Of a DNA stretch of 64,000 bases, positions 46,501 to 54,794 are shown piece after piece. Position 1 is the stretch's first letter; the number at the start of each line of letters is the position of its first letter. Below the pieces are notes generated by a model, which worked only from the letters and a program-made list of their open reading frames with translations, was not told the DNA's origin and searched no databases. The stretch is from Lentzea albidocapillata (GTDB lineage: Bacteria; Actinomycetota; Actinomycetes; Mycobacteriales; Pseudonocardiaceae): positions 76,657-140,656 of the forward strand of contig NZ_JOEA01000018.1 in the NCBI RefSeq assembly GCF_000719115.1. The letters run 5' to 3'. Made by a program: the position numbers and the translations under genes.

Positions 46501-47058
46501 TCAGACAGTGGCGGCGGCGCGAGCGGCGAGGCCTTCGACCACCCCGGACAGCTTCTCGGTGACCTCGGGGTCGTCGACCGGGTGCAGATCGGCGAAGCGC
46601 ACCACCGACGAGGGGATCGAGAGCGTCAGGTCCTCGGCGACCACGCCACCGGCGATCTTGACGGCCTTGCGGGCCTCGTCCTGCGCCCACACACCGCCGT
46701 ACTGGCCGAACGCGGTACCCACGACAGCGACCGGCTTGCCGGACAGGGCGCCCGCGCCGTAGGGGCGCGACAGCCAGTCGATGGCGTTCTTCAGGACGGC
46801 GGGGATCGTGCCGTTGTACTCGGGCGACACCAGGAGCAGGGCGTCCGCCTCGGCGGCGGCCTCCCGCAGCCGGGCGGCGGAGGCGGGCACGGTGCCCTCG
46901 GCGTCGATGTCCTCGTTGTAGAACGGCACGGTGTCCAGGCCCTCGAACAGGCCGACCTCGACGTGCTCAGGCGCGATCTGGACCGCCGCCTCGGCAAGCC
47001 TGCGGTTGTGCGACCCCGAGCGGAGGCTGCCGACGAGCGTGAGGATGCGGACGGCCAT
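46501..47058 (-). CDS. NADPH-dependent FMN reductase
   Basis: A 185-residue flavodoxin-fold oxidoreductase. The FMN phosphate loop is GSLRSGSHNRRLA and the second flavin contact is SPEYNGTIPAVLKNAIDW, both diagnostic of the family. It reduces FMN, quinones or azo/nitro compounds with NADPH. The divergent TetR gene, separated by 86 bases containing an inverted repeat, is the likely repressor. The ATG at 47058 matches the family N-terminus MAVRILTLVGS. Confidence 0.92.
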   Translation of the reverse strand: MAVRILTLVGSLRSGSHNRRLAEAAVQIAPEHVEVGLFEGLDTVPFYNEDIDAEGTVPASAARLREAAAEADALLLVSPEYNGTIPAVLKNAIDWLSRPYGAGALSGKPVAVVGTAFGQYGGVWAQDEARKAVKIAGGVVAEDLTLSIPSSVVRFADLHPVDDPEVTEKLSGVVEGLAARAAATV

Positions 47059-47102
47059 GGAGTGACTCCCAGGTGCGTTGTGTGCTTGAACGACTACACG
47101 CC

Positions 47103-47122
47103 AAACGGGACGCGGCCCGTTT
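47103..47122. promoter_or_regulatory. Inverted repeat in FMN reductase/TetR promoter region
   Basis: AAACGGG (47103-47109) and CCCGTTT (47116-47122) form a perfect 7-base inverted repeat with a six-base centre in the divergent region. It is a plausible operator for the adjacent TetR regulator. Confidence 0.5.
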
Positions 47123-47144
47123 ATCTTCCGGATACGCTGGCCAG

Positions 47145-47744
47145 GTGATCGACGGCACATCCCTGACCCTCGCCGGCGCGGAGCCGCAGCTGCGCGCGGA
47201 CGCGGTGCGCAACCGGGCGTTGCTGCTGGAGGCCGCCGCCCGGCTGGCGGCACGGCGGGGCGCGGCGGCGATCACGATGGAGGCGGTCGCCGCGGAGGCC
47301 GGGGTCGGCAAGGGCACGGTGTCGCGGCGCTTCGGTGACCGCAACGGCCTGATCCAGGCCCTGCTGGACCGTTCGGAAAGCCTGTTCCAGGAGGCGTTCC
47401 TCAGCGGACCGCCACCGCTCGGACCGGAGGCGGACGCGGCCACGAGGCTCAGGGCGTTCGGCCCGGCCCTGCTGCGCCACGAGCACGCCGACCTCGAGCT
47501 CTACCTGGCGGCCGAACCGTCGCCGAGCCGCCGGTTCGCGGTCCCGGCCCGGCAGTTGCGCCACCGGCACGTGGCCGTGCTGGTTCGTGCGCTCCTGCCC
47601 GGCGCCGACGCCGACCTGCTCGCCCACACCCTGCTGGCGTCGGTGGACGTCGTGCTGACCGACCACCTGGTCCGCGGCCACGGCATGCCGCTGGCGCGGG
47701 TGGAAGCCGGGTGGCACGACCTTCTCGACCGGCTCCTGGCCTGA
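47145..47744 (+). CDS. TetR-family transcriptional regulator
   Basis: A 199-residue repressor with an N-terminal helix-turn-helix (ITMEAVAAEAGVGKGTVSRR) and a C-terminal ligand-binding helical domain. The GTG at 47145 gives VIDGTSLTLAG; the frame remains open upstream but would cross the operator. It is divergent from the FMN reductase gene and probably represses it, releasing on binding an electrophile or quinone-like ligand, which is inference. Confidence 0.88.
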   Translation: MIDGTSLTLAGAEPQLRADAVRNRALLLEAAARLAARRGAAAITMEAVAAEAGVGKGTVSRRFGDRNGLIQALLDRSESLFQEAFLSGPPPLGPEADAATRLRAFGPALLRHEHADLELYLAAEPSPSRRFAVPARQLRHRHVAVLVRALLPGADADLLAHTLLASVDVVLTDHLVRGHGMPLARVEAGWHDLLDRLLA

Positions 47745-47747
47745 CCG

Positions 47748-48014
47748 CTAGCGCTCCAGGCGGCTGGGATCCCCGACGTCACTGCGGCGGACCAGCCACG
47801 CCTCGGTGATGTGCGTGAACATGGCCTCGGCGGCACCGGCGAGGTCGTGCGCGGCGATCCGTTCGCAGACACGGCGGTAACCCTGCGCACAGGGCGCGGT
47901 CACTGCGGCCCGGCCCGAGCGCGCGGGCCGGCGCCTGTACGCGGCGCAGGCGGGTGAGGAGACCGGCAACGCCGTTCTCAACGCCGGGATGTAGCGGGTC
48001 AACCAACTGTCCAC
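47748..48014 (-). pseudogene. Possible FCD-domain regulator remnant
   Basis: The readable end (YRRVCERIAAHDLAGAAEAM and following residues) resembles the last helices of GntR/FCD-type regulators. The upstream part is degraded, with no helix-turn-helix domain and an odd Ala/Arg-rich stretch. The stretch from the TetR stop to the second GH9 gene (47745-48170) holds otherwise only the CebR box and the GTCGAATCGAC-like motif. Low confidence. Confidence 0.3.
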
Positions 48015-48043
48015 AGTGGGCCTTCGGCGGTCACGCCCGGTGG

Positions 48044-48067
48044 TTCGAGTCGAATCGATCGTCGAAA
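48044..48067. repeat. GTCGAATCGAC-type motif, upstream of the second GH9
   Basis: GTTCGAGTCGAATCGA and the following bases match, in inverted orientation, the strings at 46040 and 36313. It lies 54 bases before the CebR box. Confidence 0.3.
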
Positions 48068-48121
48068 GCAGGCCGGTGAACGAACGGGGCTTGTAGCCGT
48101 CGGCGAACTCGGCCTACGGTC

Positions 48122-48135
48122 TGGGAGCGCTCCCA
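48122..48135. promoter_or_regulatory. CebR-type operator of the second GH9 gene
   Basis: A perfect TGGGAGCGCTCCCA whose symmetry extends four further bases on each side (flanks GGTC and GACC). It is the most symmetric copy in the window. Confidence 0.92.
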
Positions 48136-48170
48136 GACCGACCGTCGACGAGGACGGAGAACCTCACAGC

Positions 48171-50747
48171 ATGAGATCGCAACCCCCACGTCTCCTCGCC
48201 GCGACCCTGCTCGCGGTGCTGGCAGCGAGCTCACTCCAGGCCGCGGGTGCCGCTGCGGCGGCGGACTACGAACGCGTGCTCAACGGCACGTTCGACAGCG
48301 GCGCCGCCGATCCCTGGTGGAGCGGCGCCGGAGTGACCAACCGGGTCACCGGCGGCGAGTTGTGCGCGGCGGTCACCGGCGGCACCACGAACCCGTGGGA
48401 CGCCCTGATCGGCCAGAACGGCGTCCCGTTCGAGACCGGCGAGTCCTACACCTTCTCGTTCGACGCCCACGCTACGACAGCGCAGCCGATCACGGCCGCC
48501 GCGGGCGAGAGCGTGAGCCCGTACCGCGGGATCGCGAGCCAGCAGTTCACGCTCTCACCGACGAAGCAGCGCTTCACGTTCACCTTCACGTCCACATTGG
48601 ACTTCCCGGACGCCGGCAACGGTCAGGTCGCGTTCCAGCTGGGCGGGCAGCCGGCCGACAACACGGTCTGCGTGGACAACGTCTCGGTGATCGGCGGCGT
48701 GAAGCCGCCCGGTGGCGTGAACCCCAACCCTGCCAAGAAGGTCCAGGTCGACCTGGTCGGGTACGTGCCGGGCCTGCCCAAGCGCGCGACCCTCGTCTCC
48801 ACGGCAGCGACGCCGCAGACGTGGACGCTCAAGAACTCCGCGGGCGCGGCGGTGGCCAGTGGCCAGAGCACGCCGAAGGGCGCGGACGCCACGTCCGGCG
48901 ACTCGGTGCACCAGATCGACTTCTCGTCGTTCGACACGGCCGGCACCGGCTACACGCTGTCCGTCGGCGAGGACAGCAGCTTCCCGTTCGACATCTCCGC
49001 GGACCCGATCAAGCGGCTGCGCTACGACTCGCTCGCGTTCTTCTACCACCAGCGCAGCGGAACCCCGATCGAGGCGCAGTACGTCGGGGACGAGTACTCA
49101 CGGCCCGCCGGACACATCAACGTCGCGCCCAACCAAGGTGACGACAACGTGCCGTGCCGGGCCGACCTCGCCTGCGGCTACACGCTCGACGTGCGCGGCG
49201 GCTGGTACGACGCGGGCGACCACGGCAAGTACGTGGTCAACGGCGGCATCGCGGCCTGGCAGCTGCTCAACTCCTACGAGCGGGCCACCCGCGTCGGTGA
49301 CGCGTCGGCGTTCCGCGACGGCACGCTCGCCATCCCGGAGAAGTCCAACGGCGTGCCGGACCTGCTCGACGAGGCGCGCTGGGAGGTCGACTTCCTGCTG
49401 AAGATGCAGGCACCGGACGGCATGGCGCACCACAAGATCCACGACGCCAACTGGACCGCCCTGCCGACCCGTCCCGAACTGGACGACCAGCCGCGCCGGC
49501 TGTCCGCGACCAGCACGGCCGCGACGCTGAACCTGGCCGCGGTCGCCGCGCAGGCGTCCCGGCTGTGGAAGGGCATCGACGCCACGTACTCCGCCACGCT
49601 GCTCACGGCGGCTCGCAAGGCCTACGCGGCGGCCAAGGCGAACCCGGCCAAGCTCGCCGACCCGGACGACGGCACCGGCGGTGGCGCCTACAGCGACAGC
49701 ACTGTCAGCGACGAGTTCTACTGGGCCGCGTCGGAGCTGTACGCGACCACGGGTGACAGCGCCTACCGGACCGACGTGGCCGCCTCACCGCACTACAAGG
49801 CGGCAGGCCTGACCAGGGCGGGCTTCTACTGGGGCGGCACCGCGCCGCTGGGTGACATCACGCTCGCCCTGGCACCCAACGGCCTGCCGGCGGCGGACGT
49901 CACGGCGATCAAGTCCGCGTTCGCCACCGTCGCGGACCAGCACCTGACCGCCATGGCGGGAATGGGCTACGCCGCGCCGTACGACAACAGCACCGACGGG
50001 TACGTCTGGGGCTCGAACTCCGCGGTCCTCAACAACGCCCAGGTGCTCGCGCTCGCCCACGACTTCACCGGTGCCGCCAAGTACCGCGACGGCGTGTTCG
50101 AGGCGCTGCACTACGTCCTCGGCCGCAACCCGCTGAGCACCTCGTACGTGGCGGGCTACGGCGACCAGGCGATGCGCAACGCGCACCACCGGTTCTGGGC
50201 CAACCAGAACGACCCGACCCTGCCGATCGCGCCGCCCGGTTCGTTGTCCGGCGGCCCGAACAGCGCCCTGCAGGACCCGGTGGCGCAGCGGCTGCTGACC
50301 GGCTGCCCGCAGCAGAAGTGCTGGGTGGACGACATCGGCGCCTACTCGGTCAACGAGGTGGCGGTGAACTGGAACTCCGCTCTCGCCTGGGTCTCGGGCT
50401 GGGCGGCGGAGAAGTCCGGGACGTCGACGCCGAAGTCGGACTGCGAGGTCGGCTTCACCGCCGGCCGGTGGACCGACGGCCTGTCGGCGCAGGTGAAGAT
50501 CACCAACACCGGCACGGCCGCGTGGACGTCGTGGCAGCTCGGGTTCGCGTTCCCCGGCACCCAGAAGGTCACCGCCGGGTGGTCGGCCACGTGGAGCCAG
50601 GCCGGGCGGGACGTGACGGCGGCCAGCATGCCGTGGAACGGCCAGGTCGGGCCGGGCAAGTCCGTCCACATCGGATTCAACGGCTCCGGCACCGGAACCG
50701 ACCCGACGGCCTTCACGATCAACGGGAAGGCCTGCAAGATCGCCTGA
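48171..50747 (+). CDS. Secreted GH9 cellulase (CBM4-Ig-GH9-CBM2)
   Basis: An 858-residue modular cellulase. Order: signal peptide (about 1-31), CBM4-type module (about 34-176), an Ig-like CelD_N domain (about 190-285, KVQVDLVGYVPGLPKRATLV), a GH9 catalytic domain (about 290-755) with YDAGDHGKYVVNGG and the acid-containing SVNEVAVNWNSALAW near its end, and a C-terminal CBM2 starting at CEVGFTAGRW. This matches Thermobifida Cel9B-type enzymes except that no fibronectin domain separates GH9 from CBM2. The ATG at 48171 lies 36 bases after a perfect CebR operator. Confidence 0.95.
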   Translation: MRSQPPRLLAATLLAVLAASSLQAAGAAAAADYERVLNGTFDSGAADPWWSGAGVTNRVTGGELCAAVTGGTTNPWDALIGQNGVPFETGESYTFSFDAHATTAQPITAAAGESVSPYRGIASQQFTLSPTKQRFTFTFTSTLDFPDAGNGQVAFQLGGQPADNTVCVDNVSVIGGVKPPGGVNPNPAKKVQVDLVGYVPGLPKRATLVSTAATPQTWTLKNSAGAAVASGQSTPKGADATSGDSVHQIDFSSFDTAGTGYTLSVGEDSSFPFDISADPIKRLRYDSLAFFYHQRSGTPIEAQYVGDEYSRPAGHINVAPNQGDDNVPCRADLACGYTLDVRGGWYDAGDHGKYVVNGGIAAWQLLNSYERATRVGDASAFRDGTLAIPEKSNGVPDLLDEARWEVDFLLKMQAPDGMAHHKIHDANWTALPTRPELDDQPRRLSATSTAATLNLAAVAAQASRLWKGIDATYSATLLTAARKAYAAAKANPAKLADPDDGTGGGAYSDSTVSDEFYWAASELYATTGDSAYRTDVAASPHYKAAGLTRAGFYWGGTAPLGDITLALAPNGLPAADVTAIKSAFATVADQHLTAMAGMGYAAPYDNSTDGYVWGSNSAVLNNAQVLALAHDFTGAAKYRDGVFEALHYVLGRNPLSTSYVAGYGDQAMRNAHHRFWANQNDPTLPIAPPGSLSGGPNSALQDPVAQRLLTGCPQQKCWVDDIGAYSVNEVAVNWNSALAWVSGWAAEKSGTSTPKSDCEVGFTAGRWTDGLSAQVKITNTGTAAWTSWQLGFAFPGTQKVTAGWSATWSQAGRDVTAASMPWNGQVGPGKSVHIGFNGSGTGTDPTAFTINGKACKIA

Positions 50748-50761
50748 CCGCACCCAGGGAT

Positions 50762-50793
50762 GCGCCCGCTGTCACTCCGGTGGCGGCGGGCGC
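50762..50793 (+). terminator. Hairpin after the second GH9
   Basis: GCGCCCGC (50762-50769) pairs with GCGGGCGC (50786-50793) just after the GH9 stop codon. It is a likely terminator without a T run. Confidence 0.6.
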
Positions 50794-50811
50794 TCTGCGT
50801 TTGCGGCCCTC

Positions 50812-50825
50812 TGTGAGCGCTAACA
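50812..50825. promoter_or_regulatory. LacI-type operator 1 of the pentose importer operon
   Basis: TGTGAGCGCTAACA, near-palindromic, is of the TGTTAGCGCTAACA class used by actinobacterial LacI-family sugar regulators. Confidence 0.6.
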
Positions 50826-50867
50826 GGCACTACCTGCTGTTATCCAGATGAAACTTGACGGGCCAGT

Positions 50868-50881
50868 TGTTAGCGATAACA
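50868..50881. promoter_or_regulatory. LacI-type operator 2 of the pentose importer operon
   Basis: TGTTAGCGATAACA, near-palindromic, 56 bases downstream of the first site and 49 bases before the substrate-binding protein start. Confidence 0.65.
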
Positions 50882-50929
50882 CTCGCCGCCTACAGCACTG
50901 TTGCCTGCCGGTGACTTCGAGGAGAAGCA

Positions 50930-52015
50930 ATGAGGCTTGCCAGGATCGCGGCCACCACCGCGCTCGCCGTCACCCTCGCCGCCTGTGGTTCGGCGCAGAA
51001 GACGGTCGACCAGCAGACCACCTCCAGCGAGGGTGCGCTGGTGGGCGTCACCATGCCGACGAGGTCGTCCGAACGCTGGATCCACGACGGCGACAACATC
51101 AAGAAGGCCCTGGAGGACAAGGGGTACAAGGTCGACCTCCAGTACGCGGAGAACGACATCCCGACCCAGGCCAACCAGATCGAGAACCAGATCACCAAGG
51201 GCGCCAAGCTCCTGATCGTCGCCTCGATCGACGGCACCGCGATCACCTCGCAGCTGCAGCAGGCCGCCGACGCCAAGATCCCCGTGATCGCCTACGACCG
51301 GCTGATCCGCAAGAGCCCGAACGTCGACTACTACGCCACGTTCGACAACTTCAAGGTCGGCGTGGAGCAGGCGAACTCACTGCTGGCCGGCCTGAAGACG
51401 AAGGGCGAGGGCCCGTTCAACGTCGAGCTGTTCGCCGGGTCGCCGGACGACAACAACGCGACGTTCTTCTTCAACGGCGCCATGTCCGTGCTCCAGCCGC
51501 TCGTCGACCAGGGCAAGCTCGTCGTGAAGTCGGGCCAGAAGGACTTCAGGACCGTCGCGATCCTGCGCTGGGACCCGGCGACCGCGCAGAAGCGCATGGA
51601 GGACCTGCTCACCTCGACCTACGGCGGTGCCAAGGTCGACGGCGTGCTGTCCCCCTACGACGGCATCTCGATCGGCATCCTCTCCGCGCTCAAGAGCGGC
51701 GGCTACGGCGCGGCAGGCCAGGCCTACCCGATCGTCACCGGTCAGGACGCCGAGGTCGCCTCGGTGAAGTCGATCATCGCCGGTGAGCAGTACTCCACGA
51801 TCCACAAGGACACCCGCCTGCTCGCCGACGTCACGGTGAAGATGGCCGACGCGGTGCTCAAGGGCGGCAAGCCCGAGGTCAACAACACCAAGGACTACGA
51901 CAACGGCGACAAGGTCGTGCCGTCGTTCCTGCTCCAGCCCGTCCCCGTGGACAAGGCGAACTACCAGAAAGAGCTGGTCGACTCCGGTTACTACACCGCC
52001 GACCAGCTCAGGTAG
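50930..52015 (+). CDS. ChvE-like sugar-binding lipoprotein
   Basis: A 361-residue class-I (ribose/xylose type) periplasmic-binding-fold protein. The signal peptide ends in a lipobox (LAAC-G), so it is a lipoprotein. The PBP fold is clear from [20 protein letters not shown] and [17 protein letters not shown]. The best match is the ChvE family that binds arabinose, xylose, galactose and other aldoses. It is the first gene of an importer operon with MmsA- and MmsB-type partners, downstream of two LacI-type operators. Context with GH43 favours L-arabinose or xylose. Confidence 0.92.
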   Translation: MRLARIAATTALAVTLAACGSAQKTVDQQTTSSEGALVGVTMPTRSSERWIHDGDNIKKALEDKGYKVDLQYAENDIPTQANQIENQITKGAKLLIVASIDGTAITSQLQQAADAKIPVIAYDRLIRKSPNVDYYATFDNFKVGVEQANSLLAGLKTKGEGPFNVELFAGSPDDNNATFFFNGAMSVLQPLVDQGKLVVKSGQKDFRTVAILRWDPATAQKRMEDLLTSTYGGAKVDGVLSPYDGISIGILSALKSGGYGAAGQAYPIVTGQDAEVASVKSIIAGEQYSTIHKDTRLLADVTVKMADAVLKGGKPEVNNTKDYDNGDKVVPSFLLQPVPVDKANYQKELVDSGYYTADQLR

Positions 52016-52020
52016 GTCCT

Positions 52021-53544
52021 GTGTCCGACGACATCCTGGTGATGCGCGGCATCACCAAGAGGTTCGCGGGTGTCACCGCGCTGCACGAGGTCTCGCTGAC
52101 CGTGCGGCGCGGTGAGATCCACGCGATCTGCGGCGAGAACGGCGCGGGCAAGTCCACGCTGATGAAGGTGCTGTCCGGGGTGCACCCGCACGGCACGTAC
52201 GACGGCGACATCCTCTTCGAGGGCGAGCCGTGCGCGTTCGACGGCATTCGCGACAGCGAGCGCCGCGGCATCGTGATCATCCACCAGGAGCTGGCGCTGT
52301 GCGGCCAGCTCTCCGTGGCGGAGAACCTGTTCCTGGGCAACGAACGGTCCCGGCGCGGGTTCATCGACTGGAACCGCACCAACCACGAGGCCCAGGCGCT
52401 GCTCGACCGCGTGGGCCTGCGGGAGAACCCGACGACGCCGGTGAACGACCTCGGCGTCGGCAAGCAGCAGCTCGTCGAGATCGCCAAGGCGTTGTCCAAG
52501 GAGGTCAGCCTCCTGATCCTGGACGAGCCGACGGCCGCCCTGAACGACGACGACTCGCAGCACCTGCTGGACCTGCTCGACGGCCTGCGGAACGAGGGCA
52601 TCACGTCGGTGATCATCTCCCACAAGCTGGGCGAGGTCACCAGGATCGCCGACACCGTCACGGTGCTGCGCGACGGCAGGACCATCGAGACGTTGCCCGC
52701 CAAGGGACTCAGCGAGGAACGGATCATCTCCGGCATGGTCGGCCGCGACCTCGAACACCGGTTCCCGCCGCGCACGCCCGACATCGGCGAGGAGGTGCTG
52801 CGCATCGAGGACTGGACGGTGCACAGCCCCGCCCAGCCGGACCGGGTGGTCGTCGACAACGCCACGCTGTCGTTGCGGCGCGGGGAGATCGTCGGTCTCG
52901 CCGGGCTGATGGGCGCGGGCCGCACGGAACTCGCGATGAGCGTCTTCGGCCGTTCGTACGGCGTCGGCATCTCCGGGCGCGTGGTCAAGCACGGCCGGGA
53001 GATCGACACGCGCACCGTGCGCGGCGCTATCCGGCACGGCCTCGCGTACGTGAGCGAGGACCGCAAGAAGTACGGGCTCAACCTCATCCAAGACGTGCAG
53101 CGCAACGTCTCCGCCGCCGCGCTGGACAAGCTCGCGAACCGCGGGTGGGTGAACGAGAACGAGGAGTACACGGTCGCGGAACGGTTCCGGAAGTCGATGG
53201 GCATCAGGACCGCCGCCGTGTCGACCCCGACCGGCACGCTGTCCGGCGGCAACCAGCAGAAGGTCGTGCTGGCGAAGTGGATGTTCACCGACCCGGACGT
53301 GCTGATCCTCGACGAACCGACGCGCGGCATCGACGTCGGCGCGAAGTACGAGATCTACTCGATCATCAACGACCTCGCCGCCCAGGGTCGTGCGGTGCTG
53401 GTGATCTCCTCGGAGCTGCCGGAGCTACTCGGCCTGTGCGACCGCGTGTACGCGCTGTCGGAAGGCCGCATCACCGGCGAGGTCAGCCGCGAAGAGGCCA
53501 CGCAGGAACGCTTGATGAAGTACATGACGCGAGGACAGAGCTGA
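52021..53544 (+). CDS. mmsA: Multiple-sugar ABC transporter ATPase (MmsA/GguA type)
   Basis: A 507-residue tandem ATPase. Domain 1 has Walker A GENGAGKS and Walker [11 protein letters not shown]. Domain 2 has a degenerate Walker A GLMGAGRT, the signature [10 protein letters not shown] and Walker [11 protein letters not shown] paired intact/degenerate site is the rule in this family (RbsA, XylG, MmsA). The GTG at 52021 lies five bases after the binding-protein stop. The permease ATG shares one base with its stop. Confidence 0.95.
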   Translation: MSDDILVMRGITKRFAGVTALHEVSLTVRRGEIHAICGENGAGKSTLMKVLSGVHPHGTYDGDILFEGEPCAFDGIRDSERRGIVIIHQELALCGQLSVAENLFLGNERSRRGFIDWNRTNHEAQALLDRVGLRENPTTPVNDLGVGKQQLVEIAKALSKEVSLLILDEPTAALNDDDSQHLLDLLDGLRNEGITSVIISHKLGEVTRIADTVTVLRDGRTIETLPAKGLSEERIISGMVGRDLEHRFPPRTPDIGEEVLRIEDWTVHSPAQPDRVVVDNATLSLRRGEIVGLAGLMGAGRTELAMSVFGRSYGVGISGRVVKHGREIDTRTVRGAIRHGLAYVSEDRKKYGLNLIQDVQRNVSAAALDKLANRGWVNENEEYTVAERFRKSMGIRTAAVSTPTGTLSGGNQQKVVLAKWMFTDPDVLILDEPTRGIDVGAKYEIYSIINDLAAQGRAVLVISSELPELLGLCDRVYALSEGRITGEVSREEATQERLMKYMTRGQS

Positions 53545-54758
53545 TGACCACGAAGATCGCGCCCGCTCCCGCCGCTGCCCCGCCCGCGCGGTCGCGGCGG
53601 TTCTCGATCAACCTGCGGCAGTCGGGCATCTACGTCGCGTTCGCGCTGATCGTCGTGCTGTTCGCGGTGCTGACCGACGGCGCTCTGCTGCAGCCGCAGA
53701 ACATCTCGAACATCATCGTGCAGAACTCTTACGTGCTGATCCTCGCGATCGGCATGATCCTGGTGATCATCGGCGGGCACATCGACCTGTCGGTCGGCTC
53801 GACGGTGGCGCTGACCGGTGCGATCTGCGCGGTGCTGACCGTCCAATGGGGACTGCCGTGGCCGGTGGCGGTACTGCTGACCCTGCTGTCGGGCGCCATG
53901 ATCGGCGCGGCGCAGGGCTACTGGATCGCCTACTTCGGCATTCCCGCGTTCATCGTCACGCTGGCCGGCATGCTGGTGTTCCGCGCGCTCACCCTGACGA
54001 CGCTGGGCAACCAGGGCATCGGGCCGTTCCCCGACGAGATCCGGTCGCTGGCGAACGGCTTCACGGGCGGCTACCTCGGCAACATCGGCCTCGGCCCGCT
54101 CGGCGGCGCCGACCTGGTGAGCCTGCTCGCCGGCCTCACGTTCGTGGCCGGGTTCGCGTTGTCGCAGTGGCGCAAGCGCGCGGCCCGGCTCGGCTACGGC
54201 CAGGTCGTCGAACCGATGCCGGTGTTCGTCCTCAAGATCGTCGGTGTCGGCGTCGTCGTGATGGCCGTCGTGGTGCAGCTCGCCCGGTTCCGCAACCTGC
54301 CGTGGGTGCTGGTGCTGCTCGCGGCGCTCGCGCTCGGCTACTCGCTGATGGCCGGCAACTCCGTGTTCGGACGGCACATCTACTCGATCGGCGGCAACCT
54401 GCAGGCCGCCACGCTGTCCGGCGTGAAGGTCAAGGCCGTCACGTTCTGGGTGTTCGTCAACATGGGCGCGCTGGCCGCGCTGGCCGGCGTGATCTTCGCC
54501 GGCCGGCTCAACCAGGCGGGCCCGACGGCGGGCATGTCGTTCGAGCTGGACGCCATCGCGGCCGCGTTCATCGGTGGCGCCGCGGTCCAGGGCGGTGTCG
54601 GCAAGGTCGTCGGCGCCATCACCGGTGGCCTGATCATGGGCGTCATCAACAACGGCATGTCGCTGATCGGCGCGCCCAGTGAACGCGTGATGCTCGTGAA
54701 GGGTCTCGTCCTGCTCGCGGCGGTCGCCTACGACGTCTGGACCAAGCGCCGCGCCTGA
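53544..54758 (+). CDS. mmsB: Multiple-sugar ABC transporter permease (MmsB/GguB type)
   Basis: A 404-residue permease of the branched-chain/ribose class with about ten helices. The conserved IIGGHIDLSVGSTVALTGA and AAFIGGAAVQGGVGKVVGA motifs are present. It forms the membrane channel for the ChvE-type binding protein. A central cytoplasmic loop (about residues 205-235, charged) is longer than in RbsC, as in XylH and GguB. Start ATG at 53544. Confidence 0.95.
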   Translation: MTTKIAPAPAAAPPARSRRFSINLRQSGIYVAFALIVVLFAVLTDGALLQPQNISNIIVQNSYVLILAIGMILVIIGGHIDLSVGSTVALTGAICAVLTVQWGLPWPVAVLLTLLSGAMIGAAQGYWIAYFGIPAFIVTLAGMLVFRALTLTTLGNQGIGPFPDEIRSLANGFTGGYLGNIGLGPLGGADLVSLLAGLTFVAGFALSQWRKRAARLGYGQVVEPMPVFVLKIVGVGVVVMAVVVQLARFRNLPWVLVLLAALALGYSLMAGNSVFGRHIYSIGGNLQAATLSGVKVKAVTFWVFVNMGALAALAGVIFAGRLNQAGPTAGMSFELDAIAAAFIGGAAVQGGVGKVVGAITGGLIMGVINNGMSLIGAPSERVMLVKGLVLLAAVAYDVWTKRRA

Positions 54759-54794
54759 AGTCCCACACCCATCCCCGGAAGGCGAACAACAACG

